A stretch of 64,000 nucleotides of DNA from contig JAIXMN010000009.1 in NCBI GenBank assembly GCA_025716815.1, positions 930,001 to 994,000 of the forward strand. The letters are read 5' to 3'. Of the stretch, positions 46,579 to 59,222 are shown in pieces. The notes under the pieces were generated by a model, which saw only the letters and a program-made list of their open reading frames with translations, was not told the DNA's origin and searched no databases. A program made the position numbers and the translations under genes. The stretch's first letter is position 1; each line of letters begins with the position of its first letter. The DNA comes from Dichotomocladium elegans. Taxonomy: Eukaryota; Mucoromycota; Mucoromycetes; Mucorales; Lichtheimiaceae.

Positions 46579-48776
46579 CTGAGGACCACCTCCACCCTCG
46601 GGGACAGTCCAGTCAATGTTTTGTGATGGATCCTTGATATCACAAGTCTTGCAATGAATGCAGTTTTGAGAGTTTATCTGCAGACGCTTCTCACCAGGTT
46701 TGGCCTCATCATCAACGTACTCGTACACACCGGCTATAGAAACTCGTTAATGCTTTGAATTATCGTACGCATATTTCTATGCTCTATAAATATATACCGG
46801 GGCAGAATCGGTTCTCAGGACCGTCAAACACACGCAGGTTGCGCTCAACGGGAATGTCTTTATCACGAAGACGCAAGTGGACAGGTTGATTCTCGGCGTG
46901 ATTTGTACCAGTACGAGCAACGTTCGTCAACAAGTCAAACGAGATTTTACCATCAGGCTTGGGATAATCAATCGGCTTGCTCTCGCTACAGAAAAGGTCA
47001 GCCATATGAAAACGACCATTCGCCAACATGTTTTGTTGAGGGGCCTAACTTACGCAGCCGTCTTGAGCGATTCCCAGTCCGTCTTTTTATGCTTGAAGGT
47101 CCATGGCTCCTTGCCCTTGGAGATCATGGTGGTGAAACCCGAGTACAAGACGCCGCCGAGGAGACCAAGTGGGGTATGGAAGGAAGGCTGGCAGTTACGG
47201 ACCGCATAAAGTTCTTCATGGACCCATGACTTCTTAAAGCTCTCCTCATAGTTATCCAGGTAGACAGGGCCTTCGGGTTGCTCCTCGTTTTTGAACACCT
47301 TTTCGAAAGCAGCCTCGGCAGCCAGCATACCGGTTTTCATGGCAGTGTGAGTGCCCTTGATTTTCGGTAAGTTCAGGAAACCTGCAGTGCAGCCGATCAG
47401 GGCACCACCGGGGAAGACAAGCTTGGGGATGGATTGGTAGCCGCCTTCGTTGATGGCGCGCGCACCATAAGAAATGCAATTACCGCCCTCAAGGACTTCG
47501 GCAATGGACGGATGGTGCTTGAATTTCTATGGAGTGGATGATTTTGATGACTAAATAAGCACATGTGTCACTTTATTCCCACGGCCTATCCCTGTTAATT
47601 TCCCCTTTTTGTTTTTATACCTGGAACTCCTTGTAAGGGCTCAAGTAGGGATTTTCGTAGTCCAGACCAACAACGTAGCCAACAGCGACCAAGTGTTTCT
47701 CAGGTTCAAAATGGTAGAGGAAACTGCCAGCATATGTTTTCAGATCTGTGGGCCAGCCAATACTGTGGATCACAGTGCCGGGCTTATGCTTTGCAGGATC
47801 AATCTCCCAAACTTCCTTGAGACCAATGCCATACTTCTGATGCTGGCTGTCCTTGCGCAAATTGTATTTCTGAATCAAGGTCTTGGTGAGTGAACCGTGG
47901 CAACCCTCGGCAAAGAGTGTGACCTTGGCATTGACGGCCATGCCGCGCTCGTAAGAATCCTACGGATTTTACATGCTCAGTTCTGTAATTTCTACTCTGC
48001 GCGCGCACCCTAGCGTGAGAAAAAGATGTCGCCTTATTTACCTTAGGTTCAAAATTCTTGTCGAGACCCACGTCATTGAGGTTCACGCCCGCCACGCTAC
48101 CGTCCTCATTGTACCTGACCTCGCTAGCGCCGAAGCCCGGATACACCTCGACGCCGAGTTCTTCGGCCTGCTCGCCGAGCCACTTTACAAAGTTGCTAAG
48201 CGAGACAATGTAATTGCCCTTGTTGTTCATTTGAGGTGGGTGGGGCAAGGGGATGGCCATCTTGGGGGTCAGGAAGCGCATATGGTCGCTAGTGACCGGT
48301 GTGTTGAGCGGCGCACCGCGCTCCTTCCAGTCGGGAATGAGTTCATTGAGGGCCCGTGGCTCAAGGACAGCACCGCTCAGCGTATGGGCACCGACTTCAC
48401 CAGCCTTCTCGATCAGCATTACGCGAATGTCCTTGCCGGCCTCATTGGCGAGCTGCTTCATACGAATGGCAGCGGCTAGGCCAGCCGGACCACCTCCGAC
48501 AATACAGACGTCCGTTTCATCCTCAAACTGTTCGCTGCGGCGCGGATCGTCCTCGGGGAGCTTATCGCGATCGGGAATCCAGATGCTTTTGGGCGTGCTC
48601 AACGAAAAGTGCCGCACGGCGGAGGCGGCTACCGCCCGAGGTACGGTCGCGCGGGTCGCCTGCGAAAGAAGCACAGACGACGAGCGCAAGGACAGGGCAG
48701 CAACGCGTCTGCGGATGTCTGCTGCAGTTGCAAGACGTGCCGCCGCGGCGCTACCACCACGGAAAAGGCTGGACAT
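46579..48776 (-). CDS. Electron transfer flavoprotein-ubiquinone oxidoreductase
   Basis: Inner mitochondrial membrane flavoprotein with a 4Fe-4S cluster that passes electrons from ETF (fatty-acid and amino-acid oxidation) to ubiquinone. The N terminus from 48776 is a long Arg/Ala/Ser presequence. Then: [20 protein letters not shown] (FAD), [101 protein letters not shown]. The ferredoxin-like motif [20 protein letters not shown] supplies cluster cysteines, followed by [13 protein letters not shown]. The last few codons after GGGGPQ (46579) are unresolved because a terminal intron is likely. Reading straight on to 46147 gives an implausible tail. At least four introns. It probably feeds from lysine breakdown, among other pathways. 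Confidence 0.95.
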
Positions 48777-51305
48777 GATGGTATTGAAGAGAAGAGTGGG
48801 GAGTAAAAGAAAAAGATGGAGAAAATAAAAATTTAGGGCGACATTTCATTCAAATGGGAAAAGATGGAGGGGATTTTTTTACTCACCGACCCATCTTGGT
48901 TGCTTTAGCATTCAGCATCTGCGGGAAAGTCTTTTACCCGCGTGTAATAGCATGAATTCTCCGCTTTTTCCTTCACCTCGCCAAACCTCTCAAGCATGAA
49001 TACAGAAAGGAGTGAGATATGTTCGTTTTTGCTTGACCCTGTCGTGGTAGTAACAAACACGAGCGTTTAGATATACAATGTTTCCATGATTTGTAAAAGG
49101 ATGTTGTGGGAGCGACGTTTCCTGCTTATGGCCGAAAGGGCATGGCAGAAAAAGTAACTCAGGTTGCACAGCTCCGCTCTATTTTGTAAGCATTTCCCCA
49201 CGGGCCCGTTTTGACGTTTTGCGGGAATATCGGCTGACATTACCGTTTAAAGTTACAGATCTGCAAATGAGTGTCGTCGGCCGCCACCCGCGCCTGATAG
49301 GAATACACCTATCGTGAATTGATCGTCTAACCAGGAAGAGTCGTTTGCTCATCCCTGCCTTCTTGAAGTAATCATGCCTTTAAAAAATTCTTTGGCTATA
49401 AGAAACGATACGTAGCTTGCCTGACTATTTCACATATAACAACGAAAAAGCAAAGCATTAGATTAAGTGTAACCACATCTATCCTCAACACAGTGGCCCT
49501 AACATAAAGGCAGATGAGAATTAAATTTGCAAAATATCTCATTGAAGACGTGCGGTAGTATCCGCCATTACAGAAACAGGAGAGGTCCGAACGATATCCT
49601 GCCCAGATCCGAGTTGGACCCCAGCGTGAAAACGGGGAAACATTTAATAGAAGTTTAATTATCGAGTGGGTACATTTAGAGACGAAAACTCTAATAAGGC
49701 CCACTTTGGAAGGCCAAACTTAGGCGCCCGTATTATATATGACATGGCCATCTATGTCGAGAACCGGCTAGGACTTAACGTCTTCTGATTGCTGACAGGC
49801 AGATTCTAGACCCCCTGCCAGGAACCAAAGGGAATATAACCAATGCGAGATACATGACCTAGTCTGCATTGACCGGAAGGGTGCGCAATTATCCCTTTTT
49901 TTCTTTACAGCCAAAGCAAATGTCAGTAGGTAAATGATTCACTGTTGGGGGAAAGCACCACTACTTTCTTGCCCAGGAAGATGATGTCGTAAGCAAAAAT
50001 CTGTCGAAACAGGAGCAAAACAATAAATAAGGTGCAGTGCGCGTGGAACGAACCTTCTGTTTCTGACCAAGCGGAAGGCTGTCGTCTACTCTATTATCAT
50101 TTGTGGAACATTCATGTCTGATTTCCTATCTGTCCCATCTGTGACACTTCCAGTCCATCAGCATATCAGCCGTTGCAGACATCTTATGCCTGCCTTCTAG
50201 AGCTCGCCATGAAAAAAATCTTAGACAGGAGCAAGACGGAAGATACGGTTGACGATGCACGAGTTGCCATCCGCCCAACCGTCTATGGCGAGACCGATTG
50301 CACAATGTATCCTAGAGTGCTCAAATGCTAAAATACAGTAGAATACCCGGTGAATTTGAAGTTTACGGTTGGCTCGGTTTGTACAGGAGAATAACGTCAT
50401 TTAATCTTTGATTGATTGTTCACAATGTTTATTGCACGTGCAGGTCTTAGAGAGAGAGAGAGGAGATGTGTTGCTAGCAAGTTATTTTGCATTATCCATT
50501 TCTACAGATGCCACTGTTCCTTTTTCCTTTGTAAATTTTGTCGTATTTATCTGCAGCACAGGCCGCTTGCAAAAGATACATGTTGCCGATTTGTTTCCGG
50601 TTTCATAATTTTACGTGATGATCCGACTTGACCGGGGGCCATTTCTCAAGCAAAATCTCCCGGTAAGCACCATCCATTACAAGCGCACCAACATAGCAGC
50701 ATGAGGATACCGCCATGTCTCACTAGCAGGAATAGCACATCATTTGTCATCGATTATTGCACCAGAAATCTAAACCATTGCACGGAGCAATTATGGATAC
50801 GGTCGAAAGAAACTTTTCTCACTGACACTGTGAAAGGCATGCATTATTGGTAAATAATCATCACCGTTCATTTTACAGATAGTGCAGTTAATAAGAACCC
50901 ATTCGACGAAGGGGTGGCCAAGACCGACCCTGAGGTGATGCTAAACACAAGAACAATGACCGCAAGGAGGAGCTAATGGTTGGATACAATAGCCCTTATA
51001 TCGCATTCATATACCCACATTGCTGGAGAAGGGAGTTTCTGAATATTCGGGACGATAAGGATAAAAACGTTATAATGATATAGCGTCTGACCGCATACAG
51101 TCGTATCACTATTATGATCGACAGTGTCCAAAATGAAAAATGGGCATCTTTTCCTCTCCTCTTTACTCATAACAATTTCTTTTGCATTATACGTAGCCGA
51201 ATTATGAATCCATTGATTTTTGTTTTCAGCATATTTTTACTATTTTATTACTAATTAAACTTTCTCTTGGGCATCTGAATTAAGGAAGGAAACAGAAAAA
51301 AAAAC
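48777..51305. other. 2.5-kb stretch without a supported gene
   Basis: AT-rich, with no frame longer than about 100 codons and none with motifs. There is no recognisable similarity by eye to the transposon copies elsewhere in the window. It holds the promoter of ETF-QO at one side and the 3' region of the CotH gene at the other. Confidence 0.5.
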
Positions 51306-53433
51306 TCAAAGGTATGCAGTGAAGAAAAAGAATGAAATACAACCTATACCAGCAGCAGCGGTTATCCATGCTGTCTGTTGGTAGTGTGCTGATGCACCAG
51401 AACCTGCGCGATATGCCAAACTCTCTGTCCTACTGACTGATTCTGCTTTTGAACCAGCAGACGATGACGGGGTGATTGATTCCTTTTGAGTTCGTTGTTG
51501 GGTAGAAAATTCGATATTGAATTCACTAGCGACCGCCTTGGATTTTGCATCAATCCTTTGAAATGTAAGGAAGAAATAGTTAGCAAGTTGCTGGCGATAT
51601 TTTCTGTGTCTCCCTCTCCTCCCGTTTCGCTACCATTCGAGTAAACCCCATGAAGCGCCACCGCCATTAGCATTGGGTGCAGCTACCGCTTGAAACAAGT
51701 TTTCAACGGTCTGTGCGTACGTCCATCCAAAATTGATACCAGGGGACTGTTGCTCTATGCTCCTGTCCCAGCGAAGATCGGCGTCAATGAAATCATGATA
51801 CTTCATGATACGAGGGCCAAGGGTTTGGTTATTGAACAGGACAGAGACGGTTGTCTTGAGATAGTCTTCAAAGGTGGATTGGACCTTAGGGTTTTCCAAG
51901 AGACGGTTGATCAGGATGGCTGCAGGGTAGCGGGCGGGGAACTTCTTGTAGGACACCTTGATGAAGTCGGCGCCTTCAGGCTCGGCGAGATTGACGCCAA
52001 AGGTGGCATCAAAGTCTTGGCCTAGGTAGTACCACCGGTTATTCTCGGTGGGGTCACGATAGGCTCCGTCGTTGGTCTGCTGCATCCAGTAGCCGTCCCA
52101 GTCTCCTGTCAGGTACTCCACCACCATGAACTTGAGGAACGTGTCAATGGAGAAAAGCTTGTCAAACAAGCTGATCTCGGCATTCTTGACGTCAATGCTA
52201 GCAAATGTCTCAGCGAGCTTCTGGATGGCCTCGACACCCTCTGGGCTACCTTCGGAAGGCTTCCACGCATAAGCATGATCAGGTCCGAGGGATTGGAAAT
52301 CGGCACCGGACGCACCATCGAATAATGGACCCATCTGTGCGGGTGGCTTGCCGTTGTAGAATACGGCACGGATGAACGAGTATTGGGTGATATCGTCGAG
52401 CATATTGAATGTACCAAAGCCTTCATTGTTGATAAACAGGCGTACCATGTTGGCGCGGTTGGCAGGCGCACCAAGGGCATACAAAATATCAGAATAGAGC
52501 TTCTCACGAATTTGGGTCGGATCTTCTTCCATATGTCGCAGCTTGAACCAATTCCGGTTGTCTAGGAAGTCACCATCTGCAAGCGACCATTCCCAGCTCT
52601 GCTTGGCATTGTTGTGCTTCTTGCCACCACCATGCAGACCGAATTGAGCGCCCTATAAGAAAAGGGGCGATCCATTAAGGGGTGGCGTTTTTTTTTTTTT
52701 TAAAAAAAAAAACTTGTTATTACACAGGCGAGGGAGTATAAGATAAATAGCATCTGGACTCACCTGGAAGGAGTAGACCTTTTCAGGGGCTACAACGGTC
52801 ACTGTCACCGGAAACCGTTGCTTGGCTGCCTTCTTGGATTTTGGCAGTTCATGCACAAGGTCACTCATCTCGGTCGGGTTACCATTGATAAAGATTGTCG
52901 GAATATAGTGGTCATCCCAGATGTCTCCCTTCGGACCACCTCGCGTCCACTCGGACTAAAGAGCATTTTAAACTGTGAGCTTATAATGCAACAATGTATA
53001 TAAAGATGCATTTGCTTACGTTTAATGGATGAGGCAAGGTGGGCAAATCGTGTGCATAAGTCACTGGCCGACCAAAGAAATCGTTTCGTGTGCTAGTCAT
53101 AGCAGCCTCAAGAGTCCTTACAAAGGGTTCTTCGGAGCCATTGACGACGTACTAGGTATAGATGTATACATAATGGTAAATAAAATTATATACTTTGGGT
53201 AATATGTGCTACGTCATATAAATGGTACATACTTTGTATACACATTTGTCTGAGCAAACCGCCTCGCCAGTATAGTATGGCACAAGAGGATGATCTGGAT
53301 GGATATGGAGATCTGTCTTAACACCGTTAATGGAGACCTGGACAGTAGTCGCTCCTGGAGCAACGAGCTTGAAGGTGGTCGCGGATGCAGCAGCGGCCAG
53401 TGTAACAACTCCATTAAATAAGAGTAAAAGCAT
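51306..53433 (-). CDS. CotH-family (spore coat protein H-like) GPI-anchored protein
   Basis: Cell-surface protein of the CotH kinase-like family that is expanded in Mucorales. Signal peptide MLLLLFNGVVTLAAAAS. Then FKLVAPGATTVQVSINGVKT, FGRPVTYAHDLP, GDIWDDHYIPTIFING and KVYSFQ before the CotH core: DNRNWFKLRHMEEDPTQIRE, APANRANMVRLFINNEGFGT, VEYLTGDWDGYW, TNDGAYRDPTENNRWYYLGQ, DFDATFGVNLAEPEG. The CotH motif region (TNDGAYRDP) is the segment known from Mucorales members that bind host cells. A last intron joins LLEW to a Ser-rich stalk and a hydrophobic C terminus (GIGCISFFFFTAYL) typical of a GPI signal. Stop at 51306-51308. About four introns. Confidence 0.92.
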
Positions 53434-54187
53434 GTTATGTTAACGCAAAGGAGAGGGGAAGAGAAGTTAAAAAAATGTAGCAGTTGCGTCAACTTTATAT
53501 ATATAATCCCAAATCGATTTTCTTTAGAGACATCCATGATCGTTTTAATAGGACACATAATATTCATACACAACACGCTATTCAATAAAGTAGGAGAGGG
53601 GAATAGCGCTTCCCTTTCTTGCGTGAGAGACAAGAAAAAAGAAATTAGGGAGGTCCGGTAGGTAGGCAAACTGTCAAAGGGGGTGTCCCAAGGGAAGGAG
53701 TGTTGCGGGGGAGCACCAGCGGCGAAACGTGAAAGTGAGAAAAGAGAGATCCTCAAAATTGACTTTTGCATGGAGATTATGTCTGTGGTAAAAACTATTA
53801 CTGGTGGCAATCCCTCTTACTTGACATGGTGTCACGTGCGTTCCTGCCAAGCATTTATCGCTGCTGCTTAAATGCCGCCCTCAATTTCCTAACGATGAAT
53901 TCCCCGCTCGCCGAGTTTTTCCATTATCCCCAAATGCGTATATAGTAAAAAATATCGCAAGTATGTACATGGATTCATCTCAATGTATAAAGACGACGCA
54001 CATACATATTGTACCAAAAAGGAGAGAGTTAAAAAGTAGCTTTTTTTCATTGTAACTTGGACCCCCTGCCTTTGTTGGATCTAACCAAAAAAAATCTAAT
54101 CTATGTACAGTACACGAACACACACATGAAATGTTAGGGGCAGAGAGAAAGTATCGCGCGCCCACACACTCCCCACCCGACATAATA
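53434..54187. other. Intergenic, no gene supported
   Basis: About 750 bp upstream of the CotH gene and downstream of MTG1. The 198-codon minus-strand frame (53214-53810) overlaps CotH exon 1 in another frame and is a shadow. Confidence 0.5.
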
Positions 54188-55279
54188 TCAATCATCAAAA
54201 TCTTGCTTATTGTAGTTGCTGTTGCTCTTGTTGTTGTTGTTGGCCCTGCGCTCCTCCTTTCTCCTTTCTAACTTTAACAGCTTCTTTTCTTGGCGTCTGC
54301 TGAGTTCGCCTGAGGACATCAAGTTGGGTGTCTGTGCCTTTTGAAAAAAGTGCTGCAGAGTATCTGGGTTTGTGTCATCGAGAGTAAATCTTCCGAGTTT
54401 GCCCTGGCGATATTGTTTGAGCAAGAACTTGCTTGCAGTGGTATAGTCGTATTCTCCGCCCTTGACGACGGCACCGATGCGCTTGGCGACAGCATGGAGG
54501 AGGGTGTGAACATCATTTGTAGGCTCGGGCATGTTGTAAAAGGATGTATATGCCTCTGAGGCATTACGCTTGTTGAGCTCGAAGAGTAGGTAATCGGCCA
54601 TCACCTGTTCGTCCGCAAGATGATCGCGAATCCCGCCAGTCAAGGCAACCCGAAGACTCCGGACGGGATCGGCGATATGGGGTACCATGACACCAGGAGT
54701 ATCAATAAGATAGATGGCTGGGTGTTCCATGACTTTCACAGTACCGATGACATTGCGCGTGACGCCCGGTTGATTGCCAGTGGCTGCTGCCTTGCCTTTA
54801 TTGACTCCCACGCGCCGCAGCGCGTTGATTAGCGATGATTTGCCGACATTAGGCATACCGACGATCATAAGGTTGAGCTGTGGGATCGGATCGGCGAGTG
54901 CGGCAGCATACCTCAAAATGCCTCGGATGTCTTGATCATTTTGACAGCTCGAGAACATGACGGGTGTGCCCAGCTGTTGAAGGGCCCGCTGAACAGGCTG
55001 CTTGGTGGATGGGTCGGCCAAATCGAACTTGTTGTAAACTATTAGCCTATGTTTTTTGCCAACAATGCGCTCGAAGTTGGGATTCACTGATGAGAGCGGA
55101 ATTCGGGCATCGCGAACCTCGATTACGAGATCGACGTTGTTGAGCCGTTCTGAGATCACTCGCAGACCTTTTGCCATATGGCCCGGGAACCAGTTGATCA
55201 CCCGGTCATAGGGGAACGTGGCCCGTGGAATAAAGTGACGACGACTAGCGGCGGCAGCAGCGGCAGCAGCAACAGCCAT
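54188..55279 (-). CDS. MTG1: Mitochondrial ribosome-associated GTPase 1
   Basis: Circularly permuted YlqF/MTG1-type GTPase needed for large mitochondrial ribosomal subunit assembly. The start at 55279 gives MAVAAAAAAAASRRHFIPRA, a plausible mitochondrial presequence; the frame stays open upstream with a TTG codon but no good ATG context. Motif order is G4-G5-G1-G3: INWFPGHMAKGLR, VDLVIEVRDARIPLSS, VYNKFDL (G4), LMIVGMPNVGKSSLINALR (G1), QPGVTRNV and YLIDTPGVMVP (G3). A poly-Asn/Ser C-terminal tail (NNNNKSNSNYNKQ) follows a basic helix. No introns, 363 residues. Confidence 0.93.
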   Translation of the reverse strand: MAVAAAAAAAASRRHFIPRATFPYDRVINWFPGHMAKGLRVISERLNNVDLVIEVRDARIPLSSVNPNFERIVGKKHRLIVYNKFDLADPSTKQPVQRALQQLGTPVMFSSCQNDQDIRGILRYAAALADPIPQLNLMIVGMPNVGKSSLINALRRVGVNKGKAAATGNQPGVTRNVIGTVKVMEHPAIYLIDTPGVMVPHIADPVRSLRVALTGGIRDHLADEQVMADYLLFELNKRNASEAYTSFYNMPEPTNDVHTLLHAVAKRIGAVVKGGEYDYTTASKFLLKQYRQGKLGRFTLDDTNPDTLQHFFQKAQTPNLMSSGELSRRQEKKLLKLERRKEERRANNNNKSNSNYNKQDFDD

Positions 55280-56077
55280 GGACGGTATGACAGATATAAC
55301 AAAAAAAAGTGGGGGAGAGATGTCTCCGACGTCGAACTTGGGGGTGGGGGTGGTTGGAGTGGCAGCTGGGAGAGGTGGAATGGGTAAGGGGGCCGCTGCC
55401 GAAAAGGGTGTGAAGCGGTCACGCCCAATTTTTGCCGTAGGTCGATCCGGAGAAGGGGCGCAATAATGCATAGTAAACTCTAATATCTTTTTTTTCGACC
55501 GAAAAAGCATTGTTTGTATTGAGGAAGTCAATTGGGAGCATGGATGGCGGCCAATGATTATAGATATTTCAAATGCTGAGGTGCATCATCATCTTGCATG
55601 TAATGAAAATGAATCTATTAATGATCATGTGAATGTCGGATCAATGCAGGCAGCGAAAGTTTGATTAAGTGCCAGTGTTTCTTTTTTATGTAAACAAGGA
55701 ACGTACGCACAAACACATGCACCCCTTCTTAGTAATGTAGGATGTATCTTTCATTTCCTCGACAGACTACTAAAGAATGTTTCTTTTGACTAAAAGAACG
55801 AAGCAATCAACGAGCGGTATCTCTACCATTTCATCGGTTATGGCTGTTTCTGCGCCCAAATGGCCTTTTGGTTTGACCGGAGGTTTCTATTTTCCGGCTT
55901 TTTGTGTCACAGAGCGTTGGGGCAGGGGAAGATACATGTTCCATAATTCACCCGGGGCCTCTCGCGCAATTGTTACACGCGGAAAGAAAATGATACATAG
56001 AAAGCAAGTAGCTTGCAGGACGATTTTCTTTCGAGCACTCTTCTTCCTTCTAGTCTTCTTTTCTTTCTGGATACATC
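55280..56077. other. Divergent intergenic region
   Basis: About 800 bp between MTG1 and glucose-6-phosphate dehydrogenase, transcribed apart. No independent gene seen. Confidence 0.5.
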
Positions 56078-57820
56078 ATGACCCTGATCACTCCCGATGA
56101 ACTTATGCGCAAGCAAGTTGCGTCTGAACTTGATGGATCGGTTACCATCATCGGTGCGTGCTTGATTTGATTTGAATATGGACGGGCGAGGGGAGGGGGC
56201 TGAAGATTCACCAAACCTAACGGATGGCTCATTGCTCAGTTCTTGGAGCATCGGGCGATCTTGCCAAGAAAAAGACATATCCCGCACTCTATCGTCTATT
56301 CAAGAACCGATTCCTACCAGAAAATGTGCACATTGTCGGATATGCTCGTACAAAAATGAGCCAGGAGGAGTACCTGAAGCGCGTCACGCAATATATCAAG
56401 AACCCCGATGTGGAGACGCTAGACCACTTTAAGCGTATCACCAGCTACCACTCTGGCCAGTACGATGACGATGCGTCATGGCAATCGCTTGACAACTATG
56501 CGACGGAGAGCGAGGCCTGCAGAGGTATTGCAGCCGGCAAGCGGCACCGGGTCTTCTATATGGCGCTACCACCCTCGGTCTTTTTGCCTGTTGCCAAAGG
56601 ATTGAGAAAGAACGTATATACAGAACAGGGTGTCAACAGAATTATTGTCGAGAAGCCATTTGGAATGGATTCAGAGAGCTCAGAGAAACTGGCCAAGGAT
56701 CTGGGGGCACTGTTTACGGAGGATGAGGTAAACGAAAAAAAAAGAAAGCGAGTAGCAACAAATGATTGAAACAGAGACTCACTGTTTTTGCCCTATCATC
56801 CAGATTTACCGCATCGATCACTATCTCGGCAAGGAAATGGTCAAGAATGTCATGATGATTCGCTTTGCAAATGTGTTTTTCAACCAAGTATGGGACCGCA
56901 AGTATGTAGATAACGTGCAGATCACCTTCAAGGAACCATTCGGCACCGAGGGTCGCGGCGGCTATTTTGACGACTTCGGCATCATCCGGGACGTCATGCA
57001 AAATCGTAGGTCGCATACCTCAACATGATGGTGGCGGGATGCATGACTCAGTGGATACATAATAGATCTTCTTCAAATTTTATCGCTCATCGCCATGGAA
57101 AGACCCATATCCACAGAAGCCGAAGCCATCCGCGACGAGAAGGTCAAAGTATTGAAATGTATTCCCCCCATCGTCCTTGACGATGCGCTCCTTGGCCAGT
57201 ACGTTGCCCATGGTGGCAATCCCGGTTACTTGGAAGATCCAACTTTAAAGAACAAGGCAAGCAAGACGCCAACATTTGCGGCTTTAACATTATGGATTCA
57301 GAACGAGCGATGGGAGGGCGTGCCTTTCATCCTCAAAGCTGGAAAGGCGCTAGACGATGCCAAGGTCGAAGTTCGAATTCAGTTCCGAAATGTCGCAGGC
57401 ACGCTGTACAAGGGTTCGCCACGCAATGAGTTGGTGCTGCGTGTGCAGCCCAACGAAGCCGTATATGTGAAGTTCAACAACAAGCAGCCCGGACTTTCGT
57501 ACAAGACGATCCAGAGCGATTTGGATTTGTCGTACGAAGACCGATACTCAAATCTAGCCATCCCAGACGCTTACGAGTCCCTTATTCTCGATGTTCTTCG
57601 CGGTGACCATTCAAACTTTGTCCGGAAGGACGAACTCCAGGCTGCTTGGAAAATTTTCACGCCGCTTCTTCATCAGATCGGAGCCGCAGGGGACGAGATT
57701 CAAGTGAAGACTTATCCATACGGGTCCCGCGGTCCTGCGGAACTCAATGACTTTGTGCGCAAGTATGGTTATGACCGCTCAGATGCCAATTATGAATGGC
57801 CACGCCAGAACGTTGCATAG
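56078..57820 (+). CDS. ZWF1: Glucose-6-phosphate 1-dehydrogenase
   Basis: First enzyme of the oxidative pentose phosphate pathway (glucose-6-phosphate to 6-phosphogluconolactone, making NADPH). Four exons (56078-56153, 56240-56727, 56804-57005, 57066-57820) give 506 residues, the normal length. The coenzyme fingerprint [20 protein letters not shown] is split by intron 1 at the first Val. Then IIVEKPFG, the active-site [46 protein letters not shown], and the C-terminal [28 protein letters not shown] and YPYGSRGP. All catalytic residues visible are intact. Its stop is 63 bases from the stop of the convergent neighbour. Confidence 0.97.
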
Positions 57821-57883
57821 AGCAACTTTTACAATGTACATAAATAAAGAAGTCCGCCTGTAGATTTATTATCCTCTACGCCT

Positions 57884-58861
57884 TTACTTTTGATCATGGT
57901 AGCCTGGAGCCTCTGAATAAGCTATACAAGCTTTGCAAAGGGTCAAAAAACCTGTATATACTATCGTGAAGAGCGTCTGGTGGATTTGGTATTCTTGGTC
58001 AAAATCCATCATCCGTGCGCCCCAACCCAAGAAGCCGCGCCATATTCTCTGTCGAAGCTGATATTTATCCGCAACATCAAGTACCGATTGCACCATGAGC
58101 ACCATTATCCAATACAAGTAGCCTATGTGTCACGCGTTGGTATGAGCAAACACGCACATATATAACTGTCTGTTTCGTACGCGTATGCGTATGCGTATGT
58201 GTATGTGTCAGTACAGCATATCTTGCCTGGTACGGGACTTTGCTTGAGGGCGACGGCAGCACGCATAACAAGGCTTTCAACAAAGCTAGTGACAGTGGTA
58301 GCAACAATGTGCACAGATGGTCGGTTCATTTTGTTGCGACGTCCGTCGCTGTCAGCCGCTTCTTGCAGGTCCACAAGTTTGTATTTTTCTGCAATTTGCG
58401 TCAGTTTGGCCGCAAGAGCAGCCCTTGTCCTCGGGTCCGTGGCCACTTTGGACGAAAGCTATCAGATGAGAAAGATAGGCAATAAAAAAAAAGAACGGTA
58501 TATAAAACGGGTACATACACGGCATGGCTACTACTCCCTTCTCGAGTCCAGCCAGATACACATCGACGGCCGCCATGGTGGATGGCATCTCGGTAGCAAG
58601 TTGTAAAAGTGTGATGGACTGTTGGACAAACTTAATGTCGAGCATGCTATTCCTTGACTGCGGGTCGTTGATCTCTTCATAAGGCGGCGGCGATAGCGGT
58701 GGCAGACTGGAGGAAGATGCCATCGACGCATTGGCCAAGAGGCCAGCGCCGTTGTCGCTGCATACTCCCGAGATATTTTTGCTACTCAGAGAGGCTTCTT
58801 GCGATTTCAGAGAGAAGAAGGGTGAATAGGCCTTCAAGCGGTTAAGCGCTGCAGCGAACAT
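57884..58861 (-). CDS. Unknown protein with MIT-like helical region
   Basis: Three exons on the minus strand. Exon 1 (from ATG 58861) encodes MFAAALNRLKAYSPFFSLK, a Ser/Pro-rich stretch (SSSSLPPLSPPPYEEIND) and a helix pair, SITLLQLATEMPSTMAAVDV then YLAGLEKGVVAMP. Exon 2 continues ATDPRTRAALAAKLTQIAEK, giving a three-helix pattern like MIT domains (spartin or Vps4 type), then a helical segment VTSFVESLVMRAAVALKQS. Exon 3 encodes a hydrophobic YWIMVLMVQSVLDVADKYQL and ends GFLTLCKACIAYSEAPGYHD. The mix of MIT-like helices and amphipathic C-terminal helices suggests a membrane-trafficking role, but no family is firmly recognised. Confidence 0.6.
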
Positions 58862-59222
58862 CAGGATGAAGAAATAAAAAACATAACGTATTCTTCGGAT
58901 GATTTATAAAAGTTGGTATGTGATTGATCAAGAATGGAACAGGATCACCCGCACAAACCGCGAACCATGACTTTTATGCATACTTGCAAGCACAGGTAAG
59001 AACAGATCATTCGATACATGTATATACAGAGCTTTTTCTTTACTAGTTGATAAATGAGCTGCACGTAACTGATTTCATCTCCTTTTCTTACCGAACAATG
59101 GATGTTAATTAGGGCCATCACAGGGGGTGGCTTGTTCCCTAATTTCCATATCCGGTTTCCTGTTTCTCTCTGGCCTGTTCTCTCTTTTCTCCCTCGCGCG
59201 CGTTCATTCAAGCATAAATTAA
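58862..59222. other. Intergenic, no gene supported
   Basis: About 360 bp between divergent genes; nothing recognisable. Confidence 0.45.

Noticed and set aside
49396..49704. 102-codon minus-strand frame in the 48.8-51.3 kb gap
   Set aside because: No recognisable motif, unusual composition, and no splice partners nearby.
55280..55531. Upstream extension of MTG1 to a TTG at 55531
   Set aside because: The extra ~84 residues are low-complexity Pro/Ala/Thr, and the ATG at 55279 gives a better mitochondrial presequence next to the conserved core.
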